In this document: piece by piece, positions 38,771 to 53,500 of the stretch
How the letters are laid out: each line of letters begins with the position of its first letter
Position numbering within the stretch: the stretch's first letter is position 1
Source: Scylla paramamosain
Lineage: Eukaryota > Arthropoda > Malacostraca > Decapoda > Portunidae
Length of the DNA: 64,000 nucleotides
Reading direction: 5' to 3'
NCBI RefSeq assembly: GCF_035594125.1
Contig: NW_026973749.1
Coordinates: 142,501 to 206,500, forward strand
Made by a program: the position numbers and the translations under genes
The notes under the pieces: model-generated
What the model was told of the DNA's origin: nothing
Databases searched by the model: none
What the model saw: only the letters and a program-made list of their open reading frames with translations

Positions 38771-39174
38771 ACACAGACATGGACAAAGTAGTTTTAAATA
38801 GCGGCAGAAACTGGTATATTTCATTCTAAAGAGTATATTTGTACATTTTTTTTTTGTAAAAGCACTTTGATAAATATTTTACCGTGCCCTGCACCGAGTA
38901 CTTAACCAAAAGTCCAATTAGTCAGTGGGATATTAATACAGCATAATGTTTGCATAATATAAACGTATGCCTCTTCCGTTACTCGTATATTCTTTCATGA
39001 TAACAATTACTGTAAGCGAAGAAAATGCATACATAGTGACCTAACTATATTTTTTCTCTAATTGACTCGTATTTACGGTATGCCATTTTTCAGGCACAAT
39101 ACGTAGTTGTCATTGATTTACTAAAACTACCAAATATACTCGTAAATATTGTTCCACTCGCAATGTTACACCAG

Positions 39175-39179
<5 letters not shown>

Positions 39180-39270
<91 letters not shown>
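39180..39270. repeat. (AC)n microsatellite, 90 bp
   Basis: Counterpart of 22427-22526. A short stretch present before the unit 1 tract (ACCAGAAGACAGACC region) is missing here. Confidence 0.97.
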
Positions 39271-39692
39271 CATTAATACAAACAGATGTGCTGCAACAAA
39301 GCAACAGAAATTCGGATGCTCTTTCTTACAGAACATTATAGTGAACATGTGAGGCAGAGATAAACAGACAGACGCAGACAGACAGATTGATTTAAAACAC
39401 TTAGTAACATGTACTTGTTCTAAGCAATTCTAAGTGACCATTACTTTCCCGTTCATTCCCATTCATTGAAGCTTTTCAGTGTTGAGACGCAAAGGTAGTG
39501 TAAGTGTTGAGGCAGCGGTGGTAGTGGCCCCTTCACCTCGCAGCGAGGCAGGAAGGGGAGGCGAGGGACACCAGCAGTGACTGGCCTGAAGGCGCCTTGC
39601 GTCCCGCCTCCTCTGTGCGACACTCTCCCTAGATTGCCTTCATCCGTCAATCGCAACATGACTTGTGCTCCTCCTCTTCAGTCTCACTTAAC

Positions 39693-40280
39693 GGGTACTA
39701 CATTAGCCTGCCTCCACATTACTGGTACCTCACTCGACTCCAGTGATTTCCTAAAGACAGAGACTAACGGCTCACTAATAATCTCTTTACATTCCTTAAG
39801 TACTCTGGGATATATTTCATCAGGTCCTGGTGTCTTGAACTTTTTTAGCCTATCTATCTCCTGTTCCACTATCTACCTAGTTATGGAAATATCTGTCAGC
39901 TTCTCATTCTCATCTGCTCTAAACACCTGTTCACTATCTGGCATATCCTGCATGTTGTCCTGGGTGAAGACAGTTAAAAAATAATCATTCAGAAGTTTAC
40001 TAATCTCCTCCCCAAAACTAACCAGCTCCCCATCTGCTGCCTTTAATGGACCTACAGTATCCTTATTCTTCGTCCTTTATATCTGATAAAATCCCTTGGG
40101 GTCCGTCTTCGCCTGGCTGGCTACCTTTGATTCATAATTGTTCTTAGGTTTCCTCGTTAACTTCCTCACTGTTCTAACTAATTCATTATATTGTGTCCTT
40201 AAAACTTCTTCACCTGCCCTTAATCTCCTATATATACTTCTCTTACGCCCTATATAATGCTTTAACCTAGCAGTCATCCA
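39693..40280 (-). pseudogene. LINE ORF2 linker and RT fingers, frame broken
   Basis: Two open pieces: 40277 to 40077 (MTARLKHYIGRKRSIYRRLR, ending PKGFYQI and a stop) and about 39869 to 39693 (EQEIDRLKKFKTPGPDEIYP through MWRQANVVP). The piece between them is readable in the same frame as ISKLLNDYFL with one stop. The sequence ends just before the NYRPVSLT motif, where the copy at 57813 begins. Confidence 0.75.
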
Positions 40281-40499
40281 TTTAGGGTCATTTTTTTTGT
40301 GATCTTATTGTTCTATACGGGATATTTGCTAACTGACCTGTATGAACTTTACGAAATATTTATACAATTCATCTACATTTACTTCACCTAGTCCCCTCAT
40401 CTCGTCCCCTACCATCCTCTCCACTCCCTCATCTACTCGCCTGGACCTCACCTCTCTCATTTCAGCATGACCTGACATCCCAACATACTCACACCTAGC

Positions 40500-41335
40500 T
40501 CTCCCCTTCCTCTTTCTTCCTCCCTTCCGGACACATCTTCCCTCCTCTTGTCCTACACCCCTCACGCCTTACCTCACCTCTCTCATCCTGCCTTATCTCT
40601 CTGAACTCCGTCCCTGACCTGACCTCACCCTGCATCCTTTGCCAGTCCACTCCTTGGAGGTACCTTTTTAATTCTTCAAAATCTGCTCTCCTAAAGTCAG
40701 GTATTTTACTAGTGTTTTTGTTTCTAACTGTTTCTTCCCATTGTAAATTGTACCTAATTTCCCTATGGTCACTGTTACCTAGCTGTCCTCCAAACTCTAC
40801 CTGCGTGACTGCTTCCTCCCTGCTAGTAAGAATTAAATCTAGAATATTATTCCCCCTTGTGGGTTCTACGACTACCTGTTTTAAAAAATTATCCTGAATT
40901 ACCTTAAGAAATTCCTCTGCTTTCTTGTCACCCACCATCAGACTCCAGTCGATATTCCTAAAATTAAAATCTCCTACCACACATACCTGACTGTACCTGC
41001 CTGCTCTATTTAATTCCTGCCACAGTGAGGCGTTAATTTCCTCTGTACTGGTCGGTGGTCTGTAAACTAACCCTAGTACTACTGACTGCGATCCTTCTTT
41101 AATATCTACCCATATCGACTCTGCTTTGTTATCTGTTTTAATTCTACTGTTGATAAAACACTGTAATGTGTCCCTAACGTATAACGCGACGCCTCCTCCT
41201 CTCCTGTTTTCCCTATCATTAAAAAACATTGAATACCCATCTATCTTAACCTCTGGATTAAATACTTTTCCTGACATATCTAACCAAGTTTCAGTTAAAG
41301 CAATGATATCAAATTTCTCAACGCATTTCTCAACG
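40500..41335 (-). pseudogene. LINE ORF2 endonuclease domain, largely intact
   Basis: Open on the minus strand from 41335 (FDIIALTETWLD) to about 40600, roughly 250 codons. Landmarks of AP-type endonucleases are in order: TETW (catalytic Glu), GGGVALYVRD, LGLVYRPP, VCVVGDFNFRNIDW (catalytic Asp), NNILDLILTS and GNSDHREI (Asp-His pair). Only the first residues, with the NxRS-like start of the domain, are lost. Downstream the frame runs into an Arg/Gly/Glu-rich stretch that looks shifted. The domain nicks target DNA for target-primed reverse transcription. Confidence 0.8.
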
Positions 41336-41650
41336 TAGTAGTAGTAGTAGTAGTAAAGAGAAGGATTATCAGCTGCAGTGACACCAATTCAGTTTTTTCT
41401 ATTATTTATATATTTTTACTATTATTCCACACCTTGTCAATCCATGCAAGGAAAAAAAAAAGGAAAAAAAAAAATAAAACGTATATTAAAAAAAAGTGAG
41501 AGGCAAGACCAGCAAGTGAAACACGCCCTGCCTTCTCCATAGACTTCACGTGTTTACTGCCACGCTTCCTGCCTGATAATTATACAGTCCTTACGCTGGA
41601 GGCGTTTATTGTGGTGCATTTGCATGAAAGAATTTACTTTTTGCCATGAA

Positions 41651-41784
<134 letters not shown>

Positions 41785-42558
41785 AAAGGAATACAAAGGA
41801 ATGCATTGGAAGACCAAACCTTGAGGTATTGACGAGGCTGTTTGGATAATTATTCTACATTAACTATTATTGGGAGATACAGGATAGTACAGAAGGTTCC
41901 TCCCCACCAATCCCTCCAGCAGAAGCTGACAAGATACAGGAATTGATACCACGTGGTATAGAAAAACCACATAGAACTTGAGAGAATAGTGAGGGAAAGA
42001 GTTGTGGTCTGTCTACTTTTGTTTGTGAGGGAGAGTGTAAATGCATGATAGTTGTGTGATGTGGTGTGTGCGTAGCGCAGGTGAAGGCACAGTTTGGTTG
42101 TTGAGGGGTGGTGCAGCATCCTTGCGTTGCGCTTTCCAGGGAGGCGGCTGTCAATCAGGCCACAGCTTCGGTCACTGGGTCTGTGTACCTTCCCTTTAGA
42201 GGCTGCATACACAGGTTATCCCCTGCAACTTTGACCTCTAGTACTTAAAATCACAAAGTTGATCAATAACAGGAGAATGCGGACGAAGAAAATGAGGATT
42301 ACATGTGATTACAATGGATAACCAAAACAGAAACACTTCCACAGGTCTTTACATATCGCTTTGGAATTAATTTAGATTAAGTACCCTTTAGTAAAGTAAG
42401 CCAAAGCAGTGTATGACTTCTGGCAAACTGACACGCCCTTGTGCTTGTGCTGGCGTGGGAAAACCTTCGTGCAGTGTGGGAAAAACTGGCTGCATTTTGA
42501 TTGGAAAGAATGAAGTAAGATTTTATTATTATTCCTATGCAAAAAGAAAAAAAAAAAT

Positions 42559-42628
42559 GGAGGAGGAGGAGGAGGGAGGAGGAGGAGGAGGAGGAGGATG
42601 AGGTGGTGGTGGTGGTGATGGTGGTAGA
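42559..42628. repeat. (GGA)n/(GGT)n microsatellite
   Basis: GGA units followed by GGT units, counterpart of 9640-9690, where only GGT is long. Confidence 0.9.
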
Positions 42629-43164
42629 GTTTGTAATTTTTCTGTTCCTTTTCCTTAGGGTGAATTGATGATTTTTTCACTCTTCTGAACTCTTCACTCT
42701 TGAGAACTCTTCGGGACGGAATGTAATGCAGGTCTTGCGAGCGATGTTCGTCAGAGAGAAGCATGTGTTCCTTAAAATTTCAGTACTTTTTTTTTTTGTG
42801 CGTTGAGTTAAGTATTCATTTACTTTTATGATCAAGTGTCATCTGACTACCATTTAATGCTTCCTTGAACTGCCTTACTACGGTTCTTTTCATGGATAAA
42901 AATTCCAAATAACGTGTTACATTTCATTGGTGGCATGATTTCCCTTTAAAATGAATGCAAAGCAATCAATGTGGCACGTTCCATATCCATTATTGTGTCA
43001 CTTTATTATGCATACAAACACTCCTATTAACGTATCACATCCCGCCCCTGGTGTGATTCCCCTCACCATGAATACAAAGCAATCCAAACGCTACAGTTCA
43101 GCCCTGCTCATGAAACACACGCTCTGATACAACTAGGCTTTTCACTTACTTTCAACCCTTGTTT

Positions 43165-43370
43165 TCTCTTTAATAGTGCGAGAGTTGACTGGCCTCTTCA
43201 CTCTTTGATCCCTTTCACAGATAAACTCCGTAATTCTCCCTGATTTTTATCTCACTTCCCAAACTTGTTATGACTTGAACTGATCATATATGTTTACTCA
43301 CCTCCGTATGACTTGAGTTGCTATAAGAGACGAGTATCAAGACACCTTCCTAACTAAATGAACCAACCTG
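43165..43370 (+). mobile_element. Ancient LINE 3'-end remnant, unit 3 copy
   Basis: Counterpart of 11800-12010, nearly unchanged. Confidence 0.6.
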
Positions 43371-43949
43371 ATTTAACTCTCTTTTCCATCCACTCTTTAC
43401 CATGCGGAAATTAAGTGGTATTGTAAACTGTAACCAAATTGTTAGCCTTATGATCTATTCTAGACTCTAATAAGTGATCTGGAGACTATGATAATAACAC
43501 GCTCCCTCCACTGCACACCAGCTGTCCGTAATGTATCAAGTCCAGTGGCTGTTAATATAAACTGACGCTCTATTAACCTGTCATCACTAATCAGTAATAA
43601 TTCACGCACAAGCTCATCCTCGTCACCACAACATCACCATCACCGTCACCATCACCACAGCTTACACAACACTCCACCATGATTCTGTCCCATACCTCAC
43701 CCCCGCCACAAATAATCATTCCTAATTAATCTCCCGTCCCTCACCACCACCACTAACAACAACATCACACCTCACTCTCAACTTCTCCCATTTTCACGAG
43801 TTCCTTTCTTCTCTTCCCTCGCTCCACCATCCTTCATCCTCTCTCCCTTACGTTCCATCCTTCCTTTTGCCGACTTAATGCTTGCAACAGACGCCCCTCC
43901 TCTTCCTCCCCCTCCTCCTCCAGTCCCGTAGTATTAGCAGGGCCTTGTC

Positions 43950-44097
43950 TCCCCTCATAAGCAGGGAGCTGTGGGAGGAACTGGAGGGATGTTTAGTGGA
44001 ACATGTCGAAATAGCGTTGCCTAGCCGCCGCCGAGTATAGGAGTGTATTGAGGGTGCATTATCTCGCTACAGTGGCGGTGAACGGGGAGATGGATCG
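43950..44097 (+). promoter_or_regulatory. Possible promoter/first-exon module, unit 3 copy
   Basis: Matches 12611-12754: the ATG at 44090-44092 and the CG|GTGAGTATG donor at 44098 are kept, but the TATA-like core reads CTCATAAGCAG. If the module works, this copy is probably weaker. Confidence 0.25.
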
Positions 44098-44395
44098 GTG
44101 AGTATGTTCAGGCGCAGATAGAGAAATGTGTTGTTGGTCTGACAAATTGATTAATGAATAGGTATCTGGTTGAACAGGTAGATTTATAGATAGATGGCTG
44201 GATGGGTAAATGGTTAAATAGATCGACTGGCTGATAAATAGATATATAGATGGACAGATGGATGGATAGATAGATTGATAGATAGATGAATAAATGAATA
44301 AGTATTTAATTACAGATATAAATAGATGGGTAGATAAACAGTTCAGTAAGCAGAAAATAGATTAGATAAATAGACAGACGGACAGACAGACAGAC

Positions 44396-45064
44396 AGGGA
44401 TAATAAGTACTTAAGTGGGAAAATATGTTGATAAATGCCCGTTGTAGATAAGAAGGTAGAAGTATTAGGTAGGGAGAGGTACACAGATAAAAACATCGAC
44501 GAATGGGTAGGTAAGTGAAGAAACACAGGAAGGTAGGATGGTTGAAGAGCAATATACATAAACAAATAAGAAGAAAGTGTAAATGTAAGCGATGAATCAG
44601 ATAAAGAGAGAAATTAGCTGTATATTGATGGACAGAACATATAGAAAAGCAACTGTAAATCATGGTAAACAAACTAAGATAAATAAAGGTATGTACTATG
44701 TTAGAAGGAAATTACATTAGAGAGTCAGCCAGCATATCAGACATTGAGAAAGCAGCACAGACAAAGACACATAGACAGACTGACTGATGGGTGCATATGC
44801 CAAATGAAATAGTAAACAAACATACATATATAGAATCATTACAAAAAGAAAAATATCAGAGACTTTGAGGCAGACACTGAATTTCGTATAACGAAGATAT
44901 TTGTATGTTCATGTTTCGTAAATTACACACGAGCGATGGATAAAAAGGAGAGATTTTACATATAAACCTAGAGAAACAAAAGAAAGCAAAACATTATAAA
45001 ACAAAAAAGGAATAAAAAAAAACATGAATCCTTCTATCTGTGAATCACGTTGAAAACAGAGGCG
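44396..45064. other. A-rich spacer, no gene seen
   Basis: Begins in degenerate GATA/GACA units and continues as A-rich sequence. A 109-codon minus-strand frame (44672 to 44343) consists of repeat-derived Cys, Tyr, Leu and Ser residues. Confidence 0.4.
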
Positions 45065-45802
<738 letters not shown>

Positions 45803-46139
45803 TAATAGACAAACAGACAGACAGACAGATACTTTAAAATACACAAAATTGCACATAAGCTGGGAACAGAGGCTCTCAGCCAATCACGCACCCTCCCACA
45901 CAAGACAGACAGAAGGTCAAAGATATACTGATATACGTATTGATATACAATCTCTAACTGTTCGGTCAATATGTTGACGCTACACGAACTTACATATTTT
46001 ACTGTGCGTCTCGAAGGAGTAACGCCAGAAGATGACAACGTCCGCCCTTTACTGCTCAGGGAAGTGTGTTGCTGGCTGTTTGTTGGAGTTTCAGGATTCA
46101 CGAAGGCTGACGAACAGTTTTAAAAGTAGGAATGTGTTG

Positions 46140-46142
<3 letters not shown>
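45803..46142. other. Spacer, no gene seen
   Basis: Short GACA run at 45812-45830, then ordinary sequence without recognisable features. Confidence 0.4.
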
Positions 46143-46234
<92 letters not shown>

Positions 46235-46334
46235 CGCACAAACATAAAATCGGAGAGACTGAAATAGAAAGGTTGAAGTAAAAAAGAATGAAAAAAAAGT
46301 TTCAAATGTATAGAGAAGTAAATGTATATACATG

Positions 46335-46404
<70 letters not shown>
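46143..46404. repeat. (GA)n and (CA)n tracts
   Basis: (GA)n at 46143-46235 and (CA)n at about 46335-46404. The CA tract and an A-rich stretch border the truncated 3' side of the LINE at 46455-48064. Confidence 0.95.
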
Positions 46405-46405
<1 letters not shown>

Positions 46406-46454
46406 TAACATTCATAGCACCACACACACACAAAAAAAAGGCAGAAAATAAAAA

Positions 46455-47188
46455 AAAAGTGTAGAGAGCTTAGGTCTGAAACCGTGTTGTGTCTTACTAA
46501 GGAGATCGAGGTATGAGGTATGAGGTATGAGATCGAGGTATGAGATGAGCTGAGCAGCAATAACTTTCTCGAGAACCTTAGAGATAATTGGTAGAAGAGG
46601 TATTGGACGATAATTTTTGGGTTCCATAACATCTCTTGTCTTGAAAACAAGAGCTACAATAGCGTGTTTCCAGGATTCAGGGAACAGTCCTGTTACAATT
46701 GACGAGTTAACTATACACGTAAGGTACGGGATTATGACTGGCAAGGATTCTTTTAGAAATCGTAGTGAGATATTGTCGGAACCACGAGAAGAAGTGTTTT
46801 TTAGGTACAACAGTGTCGCTATCTGTTGGTTCAGGTCGAAACATGTTATAAAATTGGTTGCTGGTGTTGTTGTTGTTGGGTATAGGCGCGTTCTGATTAC
46901 CCCTGCGAATTTGTTGTGTTTTTTCTCGAAAGTAACCTTTCCATCGTTGGCAAAAAAATTACTGAAAGCCTCAACTTTGTTTCTCACTGCTTTTTCGTCG
47001 TTATCAAGTTCCAGTGGAATTTTGCATTTGTCAGTGGAGATGACATGTTTCAATAAACCCCACGAACCTGCACAATTCCCTTTATTTGTCTCAAGTTTGT
47101 TGCTGTAATATTCTGATCTAGTTTTATAGATTGACTTTTTAACTTCTTGCTTAAATATCTTGTATTTCGACTGTAAGTCTACATACAT
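46455..47188 (-). pseudogene. LINE reverse transcriptase, N-terminal part
   Basis: One open frame of about 245 codons. Visible landmarks: linker KTRSEYYSNKLETNKGN, SWGLLKHVIS, VEAFSNFFANDGK, the finger motif SRGSDNISLRFLKES, GLFPESWKHAIVALVFK, NYRPIPLLPIISKVLEKVI and KTQHGFRP. The family normally has NYRPIS. A short in-frame tandem duplication (ISYLDL ... SYLDLLSK, from repeated TCATACCTC text near 46505-46545) interrupts the helix before QHGF. Catalytic motifs are absent. Confidence 0.8.
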
Positions 47189-47425
47189 TGGACCTTTCGT
47201 TTTTGAGATTTATTTGTGTTGTGTCCCTCTCATGCATTAATGCTCGTAAATGTTCGTTGATCCATTGGGCGGAGGGTCTCTTGATTTCTTCTGTGACTAG
47301 TGAGCACAGTAGTCTAAACAATTATTGAAAGTATTTGTGAATATATTAACTTGTGTGTTGACGTTGTCTGTGGTAAAAAATTATTCCAAATGTGACTTTC
47401 TTGTCTTAATAAACTGCATAATGTC

Positions 47426-48064
47426 TCAGGGGAGTAAGTGGTTAAATTTCGAAATGTTTTTTACGGTAGGTGGACGCTTTGGCTTTTTTAAGTTTACGGT
47501 CACGCTAATGATCTCGTGGTCGGCTACAGGATACGGAACTGTGTCAGAATGTAAAATGGACTTTGCCTTATTAGTGACTATTAAGTCTTTGAGGGTGGCA
47601 GAAGTGGGGGTAGTTTTCGTGTGTTTCCTGATTACCTGTGTCAGTTTAGCATTCGAAATTATTTGTTTCATTTTACTGTTATCGGATAAAATATTATCAT
47701 TAATATCTCCTAAAATATAAAAAGACTTACCTTTTAAATTAACATATCTGATGATGTCAGTTATATAATCATAAGTTTGGCTAAGAGATTTTGGGTGTCG
47801 GTACAGGCAGCCAATAATGACACTGGGAAACTTGCTGCTCTGCACCGTCACCCACACGTCATCAACACCCTGCGGCCTCACAATATCAATTTCTATTGGG
47901 ACTACTTTATGCACATCTGTGGTATAAATACATACACCTCCTCCCCTACCTTTATCACATCTGTACACTTTATATTCGGGTATGTCATTGTGTTCATTCG
48001 GAATATCATTACACAGCCATGTCTCACTAGTGCACAATACATCCGTTTTCTTTTCCCTAACAAG
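47426..48064 (-). pseudogene. LINE endonuclease domain, open frame
   Basis: Open from KKTDVLCTSETWL (about 48050) to a stop at about 47424, some 205 codons. AP-endonuclease landmarks: SETWL (catalytic Glu), RGGGVCIYT, VDDVWVTVQ, IGCLYRHP, FYILGDINDN (catalytic Asp), ATLKDLIVTN and VADHEIISV (Asp-His). The start of the domain is cut off at the (GA)n junction. A stop and frame change follow at the linker, so the chain is not continuous with the RT. Confidence 0.8.
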
Positions 48065-48067
48065 GAG

Positions 48068-48068
48068 A

Positions 48069-48162
<94 letters not shown>

Positions 48163-48220
48163 GAGGACGATAAGGAAGAAAAAGAGGTAAGACGAGAGAG
48201 AGGGAGTAGGAAACGAAAGG

Positions 48221-48281
<61 letters not shown>
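48068..48281. repeat. Two (GA)n tracts
   Basis: (GA)n at 48068-48160 and 48225-48281 with a GA-rich spacer. Confidence 0.95.
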
Positions 48282-48912
<631 letters not shown>

Positions 48913-50514
48913 TCATATTTGCCTTGATATCGCCGTGTAATAAGCCCCGAGGAATTCATTTTTCATAGAACGTTAATTGATTTATATGTGGAAGGCGAAG
49001 CAAGGCAGCACGTGTGAAAGGTAATGCAGGATAAGATAATGTGATATGACTGCCATTTAGCGTCCTTGTGTGTGAGGTCCACAGGGCCAGAGTGAAGGGG
49101 GAGGGCACATATCAACTCTACCATTCCACATGTCTCGGAACCCTACACTTGATCAGTCAGTCAGTAAAGAAAGTAATAATAAGCAATAACATGATACAAA
49201 AGTAAATAAATAACACCACAAATCATTACATAAAAATAAGTATTGTCCATTAAGCAAACACAGCATCAGCCCCACTCTCACCACTTCTCCCTCCTTCTCT
49301 CACCACCACTTGGCACACCACGCCTCCCCACAGTTGGTCCTTTAACCCTTTTATTCTTCCTGCCGGTCGTGTTCCACTTCAGCAACAGCCCTCTTTCTCC
49401 GCCACCACCACCCTTTCACTGCCACACACACCACATCCTCCTCCTCCTCCTCCTCCTCCTCCTCCTCTATCATTCTGGCATGACGTGTTCAAGAGATTTA
49501 TCTATTCCTGATAATTGGCTAATCATTTATAGTAATAACATTCTCGTGCGAGGTTATTAATATGTGAAATTTATCATTATTTGACTAACGACCTTCACCC
49601 CTAGTTAATATTTGCCCGTCTCGACGTAGAATTTTCCACCTCGCGTGTGTACTCTCGCCTGCCCTCCCCAGCTTGCCTGCTTGAATATAAAGGATCTGTT
49701 GTAATGGAAGATCAGTGCAGTGTCCCTCCCGACCCGGCCACTTGTCTCTTGTGGTTCTGTCTCCAGATGCTGCTGTGGCCATTTCAGTGTCGCGATGCTC
49801 TGCTGGTGAGAGGAGGTTTGTCTTGCATTGTACTTTTCTTTATGAAACATGGAAACACACGCATACGAGAACAGAGACTTGGTGCTGTATGCTCTTCCTT
49901 TGTGTTCCTCTCTGAATTCAAATGTTATGGTTAACTTTAGGAGAAAAAACAAATAAGTAAATAAAAGCACTCCTTTTCTTCAAGTCATTCCCTCTTGTTC
50001 TAATGTAAACTACTAACACTATTGATTTTAAGTGAGACGCTTTATCAGTGTTGGTAGTTTAGATAAAAAAATATTCTTAATCTCATAAACACAGTCTCTA
50101 TTTAACAAGAAACAACAGCAGGTGTGTGAAGGGTGAGGAATGTGGCAGCTAACCGATTACCAGCAAGAACCCAAGCTACATTTAGTAGTTTCATAGGAGT
50201 ACCTGAAACTTAAGTGAACGAAACAAGTATGAATTTGCATATCTACCATAGTGGTGGTGGTGGTGGTGGTGGTGGTGAGGGTGTAAATCTAGAATGAGAG
50301 TGAGCGTCTTTGTGTTTCCTCCACCGAGACGAAGAAAGAGAATAGGGATTCCTAATACTCCAGGAATTGTCTTTGTTTCCAGAAAGCAAGAGAAAGCAAA
50401 GAAAAATTGTTATATGCTAGTTTTATCGCAATTTTTTATACTTGCGATATACTTTATACTATTTCACTCTTTTAATGAACGTATAAACTACAGAACGAAA
50501 CCAAAATAATGCCA
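48913..50514. other. Spacer before the satellite, no gene recognised
   Basis: Contains (CTC)n at 49435-49468 and (GGT)n at 50250-50277. Overlapping frames of 60-121 codons at 49585-49970 on both strands have mixed composition but no domain I recognise and no clear start or splice context, so I make no gene call. Confidence 0.45.
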
Positions 50515-53500
50515 GCTCCCTGTGGCTGTATCAAGACACCAGTCTCTTTGTGGCTGCATCGATCCAACCTCCTCGTTGTTGCTGCATCAAAGCAATAATC
50601 TCTTTGTGGCTGCATCAAGCCAACCCCTTCGTTGTGGTTGCTTCTTAGCAAGATTCTCGTTGTGGAGGCAGCATGCTCTTTGTGGCTGTATCGAGGCAAA
50701 AAATCTCGTTTTGGCTGTATAGCCAACTTCGTTGTGGCTGCATCGAGGCAACAATCTACTTTTGGCTGCATCGAGACAACAATCTCGTTGTGGCTTCATC
50801 TAGCCATCCCTCTCTTTGTGGCTGAATCGAGGCAGCAACCTCGTTGTGGCTGCATCGTGTCAACAATCGTTGCATGGCAACCAATCTAGTAGTGGCTGCA
50901 TCGTTGCAACAATCTCTTTATGGCTGCATCGTTGCAACCCCTTCGTTGTTTCTGCAACGAGGCAAGAATCTCGTTGTGGCTATATCAAGGAAGGAAGATC
51001 ATTGTAGCTGCATCTCGTTGTATCTTATAGAGCCAATCCCTTCGTTGAGGCTGCGTCGAGGTAGCAAGTTTGTTGTGGATGCATCGATGTAACAACCTCG
51101 TTCTGGCTGCATCGTGGCTAAATTCCCTTTGTAGCTGCATCGAGGCATCAGTCTCTTTGTTACTGCATCGAGAGAACATTCTCGATTAGCTGCATCGAGG
51201 CAACAATCTTCGTTTTTTCTGCATTAAAGGAACAATCCCGTTGTGGATGCATCAAGTCAGCAAGCTCATTGTGACTGCATTGAGCCAACGCCCTCGTTTT
51301 TGATGTATCAAATCATCAATCTCGTTGTGGGTGCATCTAGCCAACCCCTTCGTTGTGACTGCATCGAAACAGCAATATCGATTAGCTGCATCGAGACAGT
51401 AAGCTCGATGAAGATGTATCGAGTGACCAATCTCGTTGTGGTTGTATCGAACAAAACTTCTCTCTTTGGCTGCTTGGATGCAGCAAGCTCGTTGTGTCTG
51501 CATCGAGCCTACCAACTCGTTGTTGCTGCATCAGACCAACAATCTTGATGCAGCCACAACGAGATTGTTGTCTCGATGCAACCACAAAGAGGTTGTTGCC
51601 TCGATGCTACCAAAAGGTGATCATTACCTCGATGAGGCCACAACGAAATTGTTCTCTTGATGCTGCCACAATGAGGTTTTTGCCTGAATGAAACCACAAG
51701 GAGATTGTTGCCTCGATGCAGCCACAACAAAATTGTTCCTTCGACGCATACCTAGATTGTTGCCTCGATGCAGCCATAACGAGCTTGCTTCCTCGATGCA
51801 ACCTCGATGCAGGGGTTGGCTTGAAGCGCCCACAACGAGATTGTTGCATCGAAGCAACCACAACAAAATTGTTCCTTCGATGCAGTCACAACTAGATTGT
51901 TGCCTCCATGCAACCAGAACGAGCTTCTTGCCTCGATAAAGCCACAAAGAGATTGTTGCCTCCATGCAGCCAAAACAAAGAGATTAGCTCGATGCAGCCA
52001 CAAAGAGACTGCTGCCTCGAAGCAAACACAATGAACTTACTGCCTCGATGTTGCCACAACGAGATTGTTGAATTGATGCAACCACAATATATTGGCTTGT
52101 TTCAGCCACGACGAGATTGTTGCTTCGATGCAGCCACAACGAAGGGGGTAGATCGATGTAGCGACAACGAGATTGGCGCATCGATGCAGCCAAAACAAGC
52201 TTGCTGCATCAATGCAGCAACAACGAGATTGTCGACTCTATGTAGTCAAAATGAGATTGTTGCCTAGATGCAGCCACAACGAGATTGTTGCCTGCAGCAA
52301 AAACTAGGGGTTTGGCTCTATGTACCCACAACGAGATTTTTGCCTTGATGCAGCCACAACGAGCATGCTGCTTCAATGCAGCCACAACGAAATTGTTTAA
52401 TCGCTGCAGCCACAACGAAGAGGTTGGCTCGATACACCCATACCTAACAAGATTCTTGCCTCGATGCAGCCACAACGAGCTTGCTTCCTCGATACAGCTA
52501 CAATGAGATTGTTGCCTCGACGCAACCAAATCCAAATGGTTGGGTTCGATGCACCCACAACGAGACTGTTCCTTCGATGCAGCCACATCGAGATTGTTGC
52601 CTTGATGCAGCTACAACAAGCTTGCTTCCTCGATGTAGACACAGCGAGAAGGTTGACTCGATGGAGCCACAACAAGGTTGCTGCCTCGATGCAGCCAAAA
52701 CGATATTGTTCCTAAATACAGCCACAACGAGGTTGTTGGCTCGCTGCAGCCACAACGAGATAGTTGCCTCGATGGAGCCATAAATATCGGGTTCGATCGA
52801 TGCAGCCACAAAGAGATTGTTGCCTCGATGCAACCACAACGAGGGGGTTTCTTCGATGCAACTACAACGATATTTTTGCCTCGATAGAGCCACAACTAGC
52901 TTGCTTCCTCGATATAACCACAATGAGAGGGTTGGCTCCATGCAGCCACAACGAAACGGAGCCACAACGAGATTGGTGCCTCGATGCAGCCACAACAAGC
53001 TTGCTGCATCGATGTAGCCAAAATGAGATTGTTGCCACGATGCAGCAACAACAAAATTGTTGAATCAATGTATCCTCAACGAGACTGTTGCCTCGATGCA
53101 GCCAAACTGAGATTGTTGATTCGATGCAGCCACAACGAGATTGTTGCCTCGATGCAGCAAAAACGAGGGATTGGTCTCGAGGCACCCATAACGTGATTTT
53201 TTGTCTTGATCCTGCCACATCGAGTATGCTGCTTCGATGCAGCCACAACGAGATTGTTTCCTCGATGCAGCCATAATGAAGAAGTTGGTTCTATGCACCC
53301 ATAACTAGATTGTTGCCTCGATGCAGTTACTACGAGATTGTTGCCTCGAGGCAGCAACAACGAGGTTGTTGTCTCGCTGCATCCACATCGAGCTTGCTGC
53401 TTCGATCCAGACACAACGAGCGTGTTGTCTCGATGTAGCCAAAAAAAAATTGTTGCATTGATGCAGCCACAAAGAGACTGTTCCATCGATACAAGCACAA

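Larger units (their letters stand above)
39693..41335 (-). mobile_element. 5' half of a CR1-like LINE, truncated at both ends
   Basis: On the minus strand it runs from the endonuclease (41335) through a linker (RLKHYIGRKRSIYRRLR at about 40260) to the RT fingers (IDRLKKFKTPGPDEIYPRVL, EVPVMWRQANVVP) and stops at 39693. The RT catalytic motifs, C-terminus and 3' end are missing. This is unusual, because normal retrotransposition keeps the 3' end. The right edge joins a (TAG)n tract and unit 3, the left edge joins unit 2. The missing half matches in family the LINE at 57813-59170. Frames change near 40600-40500, near 40320 and between 40077 and 39870, so it is not active. Confidence 0.85.
46455..48064 (-). 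mobile_element. Non-LTR retrotransposon fragment, truncated at both ends
   Basis: On the minus strand: endonuclease (48064 to 47426), linker with KRPSAQWINEHLRALMHERD (about 47310 to 47190), and the N-terminal RT (47188 to 46455). It stops after SKTQHGFRPKLST, before RT motif A, so the catalytic core and the 3' end are missing. The right side runs into (GA)n and the left side into (CA)n and A-rich sequence. It belongs to the same family as the fragment at 1-1430 (compare CLYRHPKSLSQTYDYITDII with CVYRHPKALATSFDYIQDVF). Confidence 0.85.

Noticed and set aside
46405..46650. Second frame overlapping the RT fragment
   Set aside because: It is a shadow of the RT frame, which alone carries the family motifs.
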